This document shows, piece by piece, positions 44,656 through 53,285 of a stretch of DNA of 64,000 nucleotides (position 1 is the first letter of the stretch; the number at the start of each line of letters is the position of its first letter). Made by a program: the position numbers and the translations under genes. This stretch comes from Alteribacillus persepolensis (GTDB taxonomy: Bacteria > Bacillota > Bacilli > Bacillales > Marinococcaceae), in the NCBI RefSeq assembly GCF_900099605.1, contig NZ_FNDK01000007.1, positions 1 through 64,000 of the forward strand, written 5' to 3'. The notes beneath the pieces were generated by a model. The model worked only from the letters and a program-made list of their open reading frames with translations. It was not told where the DNA came from and made no database searches.

Positions 44656-45495
44656 ATGAAATACCGATTATTGGCAATGAGCATAGACGGCGTATTATTA
44701 AAAAACAATGACCGTATCAGCCGGGAAACCAAGGACGCGGTCGACTTTGTGCGAAAAAAAGGTGTTTACTCCGTACTCGTTACGAATCGCAGCTTTTCAT
44801 CAGCCAAAAAAATTGCACGGCAGCTGAAAATGGAACATGAAATGATTACGCACGGGGGAGCACTTTTAGCTGGTATATCTGGTATGCCTATTCTTGAAAC
44901 GAGAATGCCGACAGAAATGGTGTTTGATGCAGCAGAATGTTTGGAACGTTATCCATGCCGCATTCAAGTAGAAAGCCAAGATTATGAATGGGAAAATAAA
45001 CATCAGCATACAAGAAAAGTACTTGGCAAGATTCAATTCAGCCTAGGAGAAGGCTTGTTCCAGCCAAAAACATATACAGAACGAGTATCTACTGCCGTGT
45101 ATGAACAACAATTAAGTGCTTTACGTCTATTTGGAGAATTTGACACAGAACAAGATGCTCATCATTGCAAACAAAAATTGATGGAAGCTATACCGGGCGT
45201 GGTTGTAGAGCAGAATAATCACCGCCTGACAGTCAAAAAAGAAGAAGCAACGAAAGAGTATGCTCTATCTTATCTTCTGTCTGAGCTGGGTATCGACCGG
45301 GAAGAAATAATATTTGCAGGTTCGTCCCTCGCAGATACGCCTGCATTAGAAATGGCAGGAATTGGTGTCGCCATGGGGCAGTCACCGCAGGCGTTAAAAG
45401 ATAAAGCTGATTGGATTACGCGTTCGAATGATCAAGATGGTGTAGCGTATATGATTAAAGAAGTATTTCGAAAGCAAATGCGTGTAGAAGTATAA
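44656..45495 (+). CDS. Cof-type HAD-superfamily protein lacking the nucleophile (YhaX-like)
   Basis: A 279-residue protein with the full Cof/HAD-IIB layout: core, cap (about 85-190) and core. Motif I, normally DxDGT, reads S9-I-D11-G, so the nucleophilic Asp is Ser. Motif IV, normally GDxxND, reads GSSLAD (222-227), losing one metal-binding Asp. Motif II (VTNR) and the Lys200 region remain. It probably has little phosphatase activity and may bind a phospho-ligand. It stands in the yhaX position before hemZ. GAGGGGA precedes the ATG. Confidence 0.85.
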   Translation: MKYRLLAMSIDGVLLKNNDRISRETKDAVDFVRKKGVYSVLVTNRSFSSAKKIARQLKMEHEMITHGGALLAGISGMPILETRMPTEMVFDAAECLERYPCRIQVESQDYEWENKHQHTRKVLGKIQFSLGEGLFQPKTYTERVSTAVYEQQLSALRLFGEFDTEQDAHHCKQKLMEAIPGVVVEQNNHRLTVKKEEATKEYALSYLLSELGIDREEIIFAGSSLADTPALEMAGIGVAMGQSPQALKDKADWITRSNDQDGVAYMIKEVFRKQMRVEV

Positions 45496-45501
45496 AGGAG
45501 C

Positions 45502-45533
45502 AAAAGGCCGGTATCTAACTCCGGCCTTTTTTT
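45502..45533 (+). terminator. Terminator of the HAD gene
   Basis: AAAAGGCCGG / CCGGCCTTTTTTT with loop TATCTAACT. Confidence 0.93.
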
Positions 45534-45556
45534 ATGTGCTAAGAAGAGAGAATTTG

Positions 45557-45585
45557 TTGACCTAACGGTGTACATTTTGTACACT
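45557..45585 (+). promoter_or_regulatory. hemZ promoter with an internal palindromic operator
   Basis: TTGACC (45557-45562) and TACACT (45580-45585) have a 17-base spacer. GTGTACA TTT TGTACAC (45568-45584) is a perfect 7+3+7 palindrome filling the spacer and most of the -10, an ideal repressor position. The regulator is unknown. Confidence 0.75.
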
Positions 45586-45622
45586 TAGGCTGATTTCAAG
45601 CTTGGCAGAAAGGTTGAACCCA

Positions 45623-47149
45623 ATGATGATAAAAATACAAGGAGTGGAAGAAAAGGATCTTCGTCCGCTTCAACACATTATTGATATGTACAACATGCAT
45701 GCGCAGTTAAAGATATCGCCAGAGACAGCAGAAGAGGCTGTTATCGCGTTTACAGAAACGGAAATTCGCGATTATATTGAAGTGAAAGCTGTTTTTTCAT
45801 CCAATGATGCCGAGGTGTTAAAAGAATCGTTTCAAAAACATGCACCAAGAGATCTGGCAGACAAGGAGAAGCGTAAACGGGCGAAACAAGCGCGTTCACA
45901 CGTGCTTGTGAAGTTGTTGAATACGTGGACAAAGACTGTTCAGCCCTGGGGCACATTAACAGGCATTCGTCCAACGAAGCTGTGGCACTCCCTTTACCGT
46001 GACGGGATGGAATTAGAGAGCATTCAAACATATTTACAAAATGATTACTTAGTCACTCCGGAAAAAACGGCGCTGTTAGAAGAGATTGGTTTACGCCAGC
46101 ATCATGTATTACCGGACTTATATGACTTAGCAAATGGTGTCAGTATCTATATTGGCATACCGTTTTGTCCAACAAAATGTGCTTACTGTACGTTTCCTGC
46201 TTATGCGATTAACGGCAAAAATGGATCTGTTGAGACGTTTTTAGAAGGTCTGCACATTGAAATGGAACAAATCGGGAATTGGCTGAGAAAAACGGGTGTA
46301 CCGGTTACCACCATTTACTTCGGTGGAGGAACACCGACAAGCATTACTGCAGATGAAATGGATGCACTCTATGCTAAAATGTATGAAGTCATTCCCGGTA
46401 TTCATCATGTGCGGGAAATTACTGTAGAAGCTGGCAGACCAGATACGATTACGCCTGAAAAACTAGAAGTGTTGTCCAAGTGGAGCATTGACCGTATCAG
46501 TATTAATCCGCAGTCGTTTGACAACCAGACCTTAAAGGCGATTGGCCGCCACCATTCTGTAGAAGAAACAAAAGAAAAGTATGATCTTTCACGTAAAATG
46601 GGCATGAAAAACATTAACATGGATCTTATTATTGGGCTGCCTGGTGAAGGAGAAAAAGAAATGCAGCATAGTTTAAACGAAACAGAGCAGCTGCTTCCAG
46701 AGTCTGTTACGGTTCATACACTATCTTTCAAACGGGCATCCACCATGACGAAACAAAAAGATAAATACAAAGTGGCTGAACCAGATGAAATCGAAAAGAT
46801 GATGAAGCAGACAGCTGACTGGATGAAAACGCATGACTATCATCCGTATTATTTGTATAGACAGAAAAACATTTTAGGTAATTTAGAAAACGTAGGTTAT
46901 TCATTTGAAGGGAAGGAAAGTTTATACAATATTATTATTATGGAAGAAGTTCAATCGATTATCGGTTTAGGCTGCGGGGCTGCTAGTAAGTGGGTCCATC
47001 CACAAACGAAAAAAATCAGCCGGTTTGCCAATCCTAAAGACCCTGTAACTTATAATAATCATTATGAAGAATATACGCATAAAAAAATCACTGCGCTTGA
47101 TGAATTATTTAACAATCAAAGTGGAATCAAGGCTGGGACAAAAGTATAA
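45623..47149 (+). CDS. hemZ: Coproporphyrinogen III oxidase-like radical SAM protein HemZ
   Basis: A 508-residue radical SAM protein of the HemZ/HemN family, associated with oxygen-independent coproporphyrinogen decarboxylation, though some HemN-like proteins have other roles. The 4Fe-4S motif CPTKCAYC follows YIGIPF near residue 177, and GGGTPT and the C-terminal HemN domain are present. The start is one of two ATGs (45623/45626) after AGAAAGG. Its last five codons and stop lie inside repeat family A. B. subtilis hemZ is induced when oxygen is low. Confidence 0.92.
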   Translation: MMIKIQGVEEKDLRPLQHIIDMYNMHAQLKISPETAEEAVIAFTETEIRDYIEVKAVFSSNDAEVLKESFQKHAPRDLADKEKRKRAKQARSHVLVKLLNTWTKTVQPWGTLTGIRPTKLWHSLYRDGMELESIQTYLQNDYLVTPEKTALLEEIGLRQHHVLPDLYDLANGVSIYIGIPFCPTKCAYCTFPAYAINGKNGSVETFLEGLHIEMEQIGNWLRKTGVPVTTIYFGGGTPTSITADEMDALYAKMYEVIPGIHHVREITVEAGRPDTITPEKLEVLSKWSIDRISINPQSFDNQTLKAIGRHHSVEETKEKYDLSRKMGMKNINMDLIIGLPGEGEKEMQHSLNETEQLLPESVTVHTLSFKRASTMTKQKDKYKVAEPDEIEKMMKQTADWMKTHDYHPYYLYRQKNILGNLENVGYSFEGKESLYNIIIMEEVQSIIGLGCGAASKWVHPQTKKISRFANPKDPVTYNNHYEEYTHKKITALDELFNNQSGIKAGTKV

Positions 47150-47257
47150 GAACCATATAATAATCCGAACGATTTATTGAAAATCAGTTCGGATTATTTG
47201 TTTATCACAGGGGTTTCTATCGCTGCTCCGTCAACATACGTCGCGTTCCGCGGGCAC
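47132..47257 (+). repeat. Dispersed intergenic repeat, family A, copy 2
   Basis: It matches 1563-1688 along its whole length with about a dozen changes. Its first 18 bases encode the end of HemZ (AGTKV and stop). The hairpin (about 47158-47198) provides the terminator of hemZ. Confidence 0.8.
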
Positions 47258-47363
47258 AGCCTCAGCTGTGGATCTTCAGCTCGTACTTCGACACGCAGGA
47301 CGTGCTAGTGCCGGTGTTGGCCGCACGTCCTTCTTTCACGGCACTTGCGCTTTTCTTTGTATG

Positions 47364-47543
47364 TTATCGATGAAATAAAAGTAATTTTCCGTTCCGTGTC
47401 ATGCGGTGTGTCGTATCTTGATACTTTTCTTCTGCAAGACGGTTTTTTCCATGTTCAATAGCTGCTTGGTCTTCGTCATATTGAAAGGATTCGTTCAACA
47501 GTAAGGAACCATCTTTATCAAATACCGTTAAGAAATAGTCCAT
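47364..47543 (-). CDS. Small protein, 59 residues (YhzD-like)
   Basis: A short soluble protein reading MDYFLTVFDKDGSLLLNESF at the start, with a central acidic helix and the end GKLLLFHR. It resembles the YhzD-like family of spore-formers by memory, and its position near yhaO fits. GAGAGGG lies ten bases before the ATG. It is transcribed opposite to hemZ. Function unknown. Confidence 0.75.
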   Translation of the reverse strand: MDYFLTVFDKDGSLLLNESFQYDEDQAAIEHGKNRLAEEKYQDTTHRMTRNGKLLLFHR

Positions 47544-47731
47544 ATGTTTTTCCCTCTCCTCTATTTATCAAAATAGTCGCAATTTATTTTATTTTACGAT
47601 GTTACGTACGCAGAAGCAAGTGGAAAATATCATGAAACGAATGATAAATGCTGACAGATAAAGCAAGTACTTTATGCACAAATGCCCGCTTTTTGAATAA
47701 GATAGGCAGAGAAAAGGAGGCGGGCATTCAT

Positions 47732-48139
47732 ATGAACAATAGCATGCATATGTATCACTTGTGTCAGCAGCATGTAGGACAGTTTGTGGCGGTTCAAACG
47801 AAAAACAATGAATGGTTTAATGGGTACATGGAGAATGTGGATGAAGAAAATGTTTATTTAATGATTCCAGAGTATGATCATAACACAATGGGTGTCATGG
47901 GAGCACAGACAAATAATGCGAATATGCATCAATACTCGCCCCAGCAGCCCTATCATGATCCTCAACACAATATGCCTGCCATGCGGCCAGGGGTGAAAAA
48001 CGGGGCATGCGGCTGCCAGCGCGATCAACGGCAGTATTACCCACCATATGGTCCGTATTATTATCCATACCCGCGTTACCGCAGGTTAATATTGCCATTA
48101 GCAGCACTTGTTGCCTTGTCAGCACTGCCATTTTACTAA
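47732..48139 (+). CDS. SM-like small protein with a hydrophobic C-terminus
   Basis: A 135-residue protein I cannot name. Residues about 7-48 (QQHVGQFVAVQTKNNEWFNG, then VDEENVYLMIPEY) look like an SM/LSM-type five-strand barrel. A middle low-complexity part rich in His, Gln, Asn and Pro follows, then a Tyr/Pro-rich stretch (about 103-115) and a short hydrophobic end. Such composition occurs in spore coat and spore-surface proteins; no function is claimed. A very strong site AAAAGGAGGCG precedes ATG 47732. It has its own terminator. Confidence 0.75.
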   Translation: MNNSMHMYHLCQQHVGQFVAVQTKNNEWFNGYMENVDEENVYLMIPEYDHNTMGVMGAQTNNANMHQYSPQQPYHDPQHNMPAMRPGVKNGACGCQRDQRQYYPPYGPYYYPYPRYRRLILPLAALVALSALPFY

Positions 48140-48149
48140 GGATTCTTTT

Positions 48150-48170
48150 CCCCTGTTTAGGGGTTTTTTT
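48150..48170 (+). terminator. Terminator of the SM-like gene
   Basis: CCCCT / AGGGG with loop GTTT, then seven T. Confidence 0.75.
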
Positions 48171-48508
48171 ATGAGAACATATTTATTTCACAACGTTTTT
48201 TCAAAAGCAATCTTCTCACTTATCTATTGCAATGAAGATCACTGACACACATTTTACTTTTCGCAGGCAGTTTTTCAGCTTTCTGTGAGCATAAAGCACT
48301 CACGGCAGAATCTTAGGCGGATACTGTTCCGGCACCAGTCAGTGTGTATGTCAACTCTTTCCATGACACGCGGTGCTTCATCATAAAGCAAAGGCTGTGA
48401 AAAGGGGTTAAAAAACATACTGTGACAGCTCATTGACCAGTTTCCATTATGTGGAGTGATGATTTTGATATAATGACAAGACAATAATGATGAAAGGTGA
48501 ACGATTAG
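48171..48508. other. Gene-free interval before yhaO
   Basis: It contains a mixed-composition stretch with a faint match to the start of repeat family B on the minus strand (about 48225-48265). I see no gene. The yhaO promoter may be near TGATATAATG (about 48466-48475). Confidence 0.4.
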
Positions 48509-49744
48509 ATGGAACCTCTTCGTTTTATTCATGCAGCAGATTTGCATGTAGGATCTCCCATACCAGCTGCACAGCAGGCTCCGCGTCCGCTGCGGACCCA
48601 ATTGGAAAACAGTATGAAAACCGCCGTGGCCCGATTAGTAGAAGACGCTGTTTTTTATGAGGTTGACTTTGTTATATTAGCAGGAGATTTGTTTGATCAA
48701 GAAAATCGAAGTTTAAAAAGCCAGTTGTTTTTAACGAAACAACTAAATCAGTTAAAACATTATCATATTCCGGTATATATTGTTTTTGGCAATCATGATC
48801 CAATGGACTACCAATATGCACCAGTAGGATGGCCGGAGAATGTAGAGATATTTTCTTCCAAACCGGAGATGAAAGTGTATCAAAAAGGCGGTGAAGTGCA
48901 GGCTCACTTGTACGGCTTTAGTTACGGCAAGCGAACAATACCGGAAAATATAGCTAAAACATACCAGCGCAAAGAAGGAGCGCTTTATCATATTGGTATT
49001 TTACATGGACAAGAACAAAATATGGCGGGTGCATCAACGTATGCTCCTTTTTCTGTTCAAGACTTGTTAGAAAAACAGATGGATTATTGGGCTCTTGGTC
49101 ATATTCATACGAGAAAGAAGCTGAATGATCGTATTTTTTATCCTGGGAATATTCAAGCAAGACACCGATTAGAAACAGGAGAAAAAGGGTATTTGTTGGT
49201 AGAAATGAAGCCAGGCGATATTGATGTGTCTTTTCAGCCAGCAGCCGATGTTGTGTTTGAAACGATTCACCTGTCAATTGATAACCACGACACGTTTAAT
49301 GAATTAACGGAACAGTTTATAAAATCCATGCAAAAATTTCAACCAAAGCGTGCATCTGGCGTTTGGATAGAAATGGAATTGTCAGGGAGCGGTCCATTAA
49401 GTGAGTATCTGCAAGAAGAAACAACGAAAAGAGAATGGTTAGATAACGTGAATGACATCGGGACAGACTCCTCTCCTTTTTTCTATGTGCATCGATTGAC
49501 GGATAAAACATTGCCTTCATATGTGGTAAAACAAATAAATGAAGGAACCAGTCATTTCTTACGTGATGTTCAAAAAGCAGTTGATTATTATAAAGAATCA
49601 CCGCATCAATTGGAAGAAGTATGGAAAGAGTTAACTCAGCATCCGGCTGTGAAACGGTATATAGATAAAACGGACGTATCAACGGTAATTGACGAAGCAG
49701 CACGTTTTATATGGACAAAGTGGGGAGAGGGGGAGAATGAGTGA
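48509..49744 (+). CDS. yhaO: Metallophosphoesterase / SbcD-like exonuclease YhaO
   Basis: A nuclease subunit of the Mre11/SbcD type, 411 residues. The metal-site motifs are in order: HAADLHVGS (8-16), GDLFDQENR, FGNHDP, HGQE and GHIHTRKK. A capping domain follows. Its ATPase partner yhaN overlaps by four bases, so the two form a Rad50/Mre11-like pair acting on DNA ends or other structures. AAAGGTGA precedes the ATG. Confidence 0.94.
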   Translation: MEPLRFIHAADLHVGSPIPAAQQAPRPLRTQLENSMKTAVARLVEDAVFYEVDFVILAGDLFDQENRSLKSQLFLTKQLNQLKHYHIPVYIVFGNHDPMDYQYAPVGWPENVEIFSSKPEMKVYQKGGEVQAHLYGFSYGKRTIPENIAKTYQRKEGALYHIGILHGQEQNMAGASTYAPFSVQDLLEKQMDYWALGHIHTRKKLNDRIFYPGNIQARHRLETGEKGYLLVEMKPGDIDVSFQPAADVVFETIHLSIDNHDTFNELTEQFIKSMQKFQPKRASGVWIEMELSGSGPLSEYLQEETTKREWLDNVNDIGTDSSPFFYVHRLTDKTLPSYVVKQINEGTSHFLRDVQKAVDYYKESPHQLEEVWKELTQHPAVKRYIDKTDVSTVIDEAARFIWTKWGEGENE

Positions 49745-52566
49745 GGATTGTCAAACTACATATTTATGGCTTTGGAAAATTCCATGACTTTACGTTGGAA
49801 TTTCATCATCCTATTCAAGTTATTTATGGCCGCAATGAATCTGGGAAAACGACACTTCGGGCATTTGTACAAGCGATTCTATTTGGTTTTCCTACTAAAA
49901 AAGAAAAACTTCTTCGTTATGAGCCGAAAAAGAGCAGCTCTTATGGGGGGAATTTGACCCTCATGCTCGATAATCAAGAAACCATAACAGTAGAAAGAGT
50001 CATGAAACATAAGGCTGCTGGTGATATCACTGTACATCGGGAAAGTGGAGAAACTGCTGGGGAAAAAGAATGGTCTGCATGGCTTGGAAAGGTTGATCGT
50101 GCTACGTTTCAAGGAATCTTTTGTTTTGGTTTAGATGGATTAAATGAATTAAATCAGCTAAAGGGAACTGCATTGAATCGTTACATATACGAAGCCGGCA
50201 TGACAGGAACGAAACAAGTATCACAAATAGATAAAGAACTGGGCCAAAAACTCGACCAGCTATTTAAACCAAGGGGACAAAAGCCCATCATCAATAAAAA
50301 AGCAAAAGAGGTAAACAAGCAGTATCGTAACGTGAAAGAATGGGATAACGAATTTGATCGTTATCATATACTTTTGCAGCAAGAACAGACACTCAACGAA
50401 CAGCTTCGGCGCATAAAACGTGACAAAAAAGATTTGTTCAGCCAAAAAGAACAATGGCAGCGCCGTCAAACAGTTGTTCACATGCTGCAGGAAAAAAAAG
50501 AAATAGAACGAAAATTGGATATACTAGCATCTTCACGAGATGTTCCGCTTGAAGCAGAAGATGAGTGGGCACAATATTATCAGAAAAAAAACCAAGCCGC
50601 TTTTGAATATGAAGAAAGCGCCATACAAATAACACATGAATCGATGAAATATACTAATGCTGCTGTCTCTTGGAAAGCAGTGAAGCTGCTAGAAAAGACG
50701 CGAGAGCTGAAAGAACAGCTGCCGCTTTATAAAAAATATATACATGATAAAGACCGGCTGGAGTTTTCCATTCAAAAAAAACAAGATACAATGAATGACC
50801 GTATCAAACGTCTAGGAATAACGAATGAAAAAACATTGCGCCGCAGTAATACGTCTATCTTTGCTGAAGAAGAACTTTATCAACTCATTGAAAAAGGGAA
50901 AGAGTATAAAGAGAGAAAACGAATACTAGAAGAACAGTACATGGAGCAAAACAATAAAATCAGCCAAGTAGAAAGCGACCTTCATGACATGAAACAACAG
51001 CAGCGTTCCTTGCCAGAACGTCACGGGGCAGCTGTTCAAGAAGCAAAACGCTCCTTTTTCACTCGCTCATTTTTATTGCAAATAACAGCTGGATTGTTTT
51101 TTGGCTTGGGGGTATGGCAGGCGGCAGTTCAACATGTTTTCATGAGTATTGTGTTGTTTGTTGCTGCTTTGTTTCTTTTTTTAGCAAAAAGCGAGAAAAA
51201 AGCTGCTACATTATCTAAAAGCAGCTATCAGGAACAGAAAGACATATCAGGCACCGATTCATGGATAGAAACCGCTGTACGTGAACGGCAATGGCAGCTT
51301 GAACGAGAAACAGCATACGCAGAGACATTATCTGAGCGCATGAAAGACATGGAAGCAAAGTGGGAGGAGACCACGGATGATTTGCACAGGTGGTGTGTGA
51401 CACATCATTTTCCATTGATTGACAATATACATGCCGCCGAACATATTTTTATTACGATGAGAGAGTATAACGATTTGTATGACGAGTACCAACGACTAAA
51501 AAACGAATGGAATGCTGTTGATGAGCAAGTGCAAGCTATAGCAGCCGATGTTCAACGCACAGCCGAGCAAATGAATGCAGCATCCGATGATTCCATCGAA
51601 GAATTAATTGTACTCCTGATTGAAAAAGCAGAACATGAAAATCAAAGGAATGACGTGTTGTTAAAACAGGCTGACAAGTTTGTAGAGCTGTATGAACAAA
51701 AACAATCGGCCAAGCAGAAACAACGCCAATATACTCAAAAGGTAGCAGCATTATATCAATCTGTTCATGCGTATGATAAAGAGTCATTTCTACAATCAAT
51801 CGAAAAGAAGAAGCAGTATCTGGATGTAAACAAACAGCATCGTTGGCTGTCTGAACAAATAGCTGCCCAATTGGAGCCGGGAGAGAGTGAAACCGGATGG
51901 CTGGAGAATGTACTGGATGATGATACAAAACAAATGGAAACAATGGATAATGAGGTTGAGGCATTAGAAGAAGAAGAACAGCACTTGCATCAGCAGACAG
52001 CCGAAGTGAAACAAAAGTTAAAGACACTAGAGGAAAATGGAACGTATGAGCAGCAGCTCCAGCAGTATCAACAAGGAAAAGAAGAATTGCAAGAAAACAT
52101 GCACCAGTGGCTCGTGTTAAAAACGGCAAAACAATTAATGGAACACGCAAAATCGGTATATGAAAAAGACAGGCAGCCCTATGTCATTCAAGAAGCATCA
52201 CGCTATTTTTCTTTTATAACAAACGAACGTTACACGCGTCTTTTTGCTCCGATAGGGCTGGAGACGTTTATGGTTGAAGATAAAGAGGGGATAAGGTATT
52301 CTCCAGATGAGCTAAGCCGCGGTACGGCTGAACAATTATACTTGTCTTTGCGGTTTGCATTAGCCGCATCTTATCAGGAGTACACCGTTTTTCCTTTTGT
52401 GATGGATGATCCATTTGTTAACTTTGATGTAACCCGGCAAAAAGCGGCTTTTTCGTTGCTGAAAAAAGCGGCAGAAGACAGGCAGATTATTTATTTTACG
52501 TGTCATGAGCTGCCAGAATCATTTGAACATGACTATCCTGTGGAGATACTGTCTGATAATGATTGA
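49741..52566 (+). CDS. yhaN: SbcC/Rad50-like ATPase YhaN
   Basis: A large AAA/ABC-type ATPase of 941 residues. Walker A YGRNESGKTTL lies near 30-40; long coiled coils (about 180-420 and 510-800) surround two close hydrophobic segments (about 443-484), which would anchor the middle to the membrane. The signature LSRGTAEQLYLSLRFALA and Walker B FVMDDPFVNFD are near the C-terminus. It starts with GTG overlapping the yhaO stop. In B. subtilis yhaM follows; here a two-component system does. Confidence 0.94.
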   Translation: MRIVKLHIYGFGKFHDFTLEFHHPIQVIYGRNESGKTTLRAFVQAILFGFPTKKEKLLRYEPKKSSSYGGNLTLMLDNQETITVERVMKHKAAGDITVHRESGETAGEKEWSAWLGKVDRATFQGIFCFGLDGLNELNQLKGTALNRYIYEAGMTGTKQVSQIDKELGQKLDQLFKPRGQKPIINKKAKEVNKQYRNVKEWDNEFDRYHILLQQEQTLNEQLRRIKRDKKDLFSQKEQWQRRQTVVHMLQEKKEIERKLDILASSRDVPLEAEDEWAQYYQKKNQAAFEYEESAIQITHESMKYTNAAVSWKAVKLLEKTRELKEQLPLYKKYIHDKDRLEFSIQKKQDTMNDRIKRLGITNEKTLRRSNTSIFAEEELYQLIEKGKEYKERKRILEEQYMEQNNKISQVESDLHDMKQQQRSLPERHGAAVQEAKRSFFTRSFLLQITAGLFFGLGVWQAAVQHVFMSIVLFVAALFLFLAKSEKKAATLSKSSYQEQKDISGTDSWIETAVRERQWQLERETAYAETLSERMKDMEAKWEETTDDLHRWCVTHHFPLIDNIHAAEHIFITMREYNDLYDEYQRLKNEWNAVDEQVQAIAADVQRTAEQMNAASDDSIEELIVLLIEKAEHENQRNDVLLKQADKFVELYEQKQSAKQKQRQYTQKVAALYQSVHAYDKESFLQSIEKKKQYLDVNKQHRWLSEQIAAQLEPGESETGWLENVLDDDTKQMETMDNEVEALEEEEQHLHQQTAEVKQKLKTLEENGTYEQQLQQYQQGKEELQENMHQWLVLKTAKQLMEHAKSVYEKDRQPYVIQEASRYFSFITNERYTRLFAPIGLETFMVEDKEGIRYSPDELSRGTAEQLYLSLRFALAASYQEYTVFPFVMDDPFVNFDVTRQKAAFSLLKKAAEDRQIIYFTCHELPESFEHDYPVEILSDND

Positions 52567-52610
52567 TATATGCATGCAGCGATTTGGAGAAGAAAGGATA
52601 AGATAACGTT

Positions 52611-53285
52611 ATGTATCATATTTACTTAGTGGAAGACGAAGCGAATTTATCGGAAGTATTAAAAGCATATATGGAAAAAGAAGGTTGGAGCGTGACAATA
52701 TTTGATAATGGAGATGATGCGGTCAAAGCAGTGGAAACGCCTCCTCATCTATGGGTGCTGGATATTATGCTTCCAGGTACAGATGGATACCACATTTTAA
52801 AAGAAATTCGCCAGCAGGAAGGAGATGTACCAGTCATTTTCATATCGGCAAGAGATCAAGATTTGGATCGGGTGCTTGGTTTAGAAATGGGGAGTGACGA
52901 TTACCTTGCGAAACCATTTTTACCGCAAGAATTAATTATTCGAGCAAAAAAACTGTTATCAAGAGTGTATGGGGAAGAAAACACTGAAGCGAAAAAAGTA
53001 GAACTCAATGAATACACGATTGACCCGCAAGCTCGAACGGTAGTAGATCAAGAAAGTGATGAACAGATTGAATTAACAACAAAAGAAATGGATTTAATAT
53101 TATTATTAACAGAAGATGTTGGAAAAGCCTTGTCGCGCGAGGAAATTATCGAAAATGTGTGGGGGGAAAATTATTTTGGGTCAGAGCGGGCAGTAGATGA
53201 TGTGGTACGCCGTGTCCGCAAGAAGATGCCGCGAATTCACTTGGAAACATTGTATGGTTATGGTTACCGTGTATTATCGTCATGA
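52611..53285 (+). CDS. cssR: Response regulator CssR (secretion stress)
   Basis: An OmpR-family response regulator of 224 residues. The receiver has the acidic pocket ED at 9-10 and phosphoacceptor Asp51 (VLDIMLPGTDGYH). The C-terminal winged helix ends with ETLYGYGYRVLSS. The stretches HLWVLDIMLPGTDGY, VPVIFISARD, DRVLGLEMGSDDY and KPFLPQELIIR match B. subtilis CssR closely, from memory. CssR activates htrA/htrB proteases when misfolded proteins accumulate outside the membrane. It overlaps cssS by four bases and lies 45 bases after yhaN. Confidence 0.85.
   Translation: MYHIYLVEDEANLSEVLKAYMEKEGWSVTIFDNGDDAVKAVETPPHLWVLDIMLPGTDGYHILKEIRQQEGDVPVIFISARDQDLDRVLGLEMGSDDYLAKPFLPQELIIRAKKLLSRVYGEENTEAKKVELNEYTIDPQARTVVDQESDEQIELTTKEMDLILLLTEDVGKALSREEIIENVWGENYFGSERAVDDVVRRVRKKMPRIHLETLYGYGYRVLSS

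Noticed and set aside
48225-48265. Fifth copy of repeat family B on the minus strand
   Set aside because: Only the first block (GCGAAAAGTAAAATGTGTG) matches; the later blocks are missing, so chance similarity cannot be excluded.
51536-52150. 204-codon open frame antisense to yhaN
   Set aside because: It is a shadow of the coiled-coil coding sequence with no start signal.
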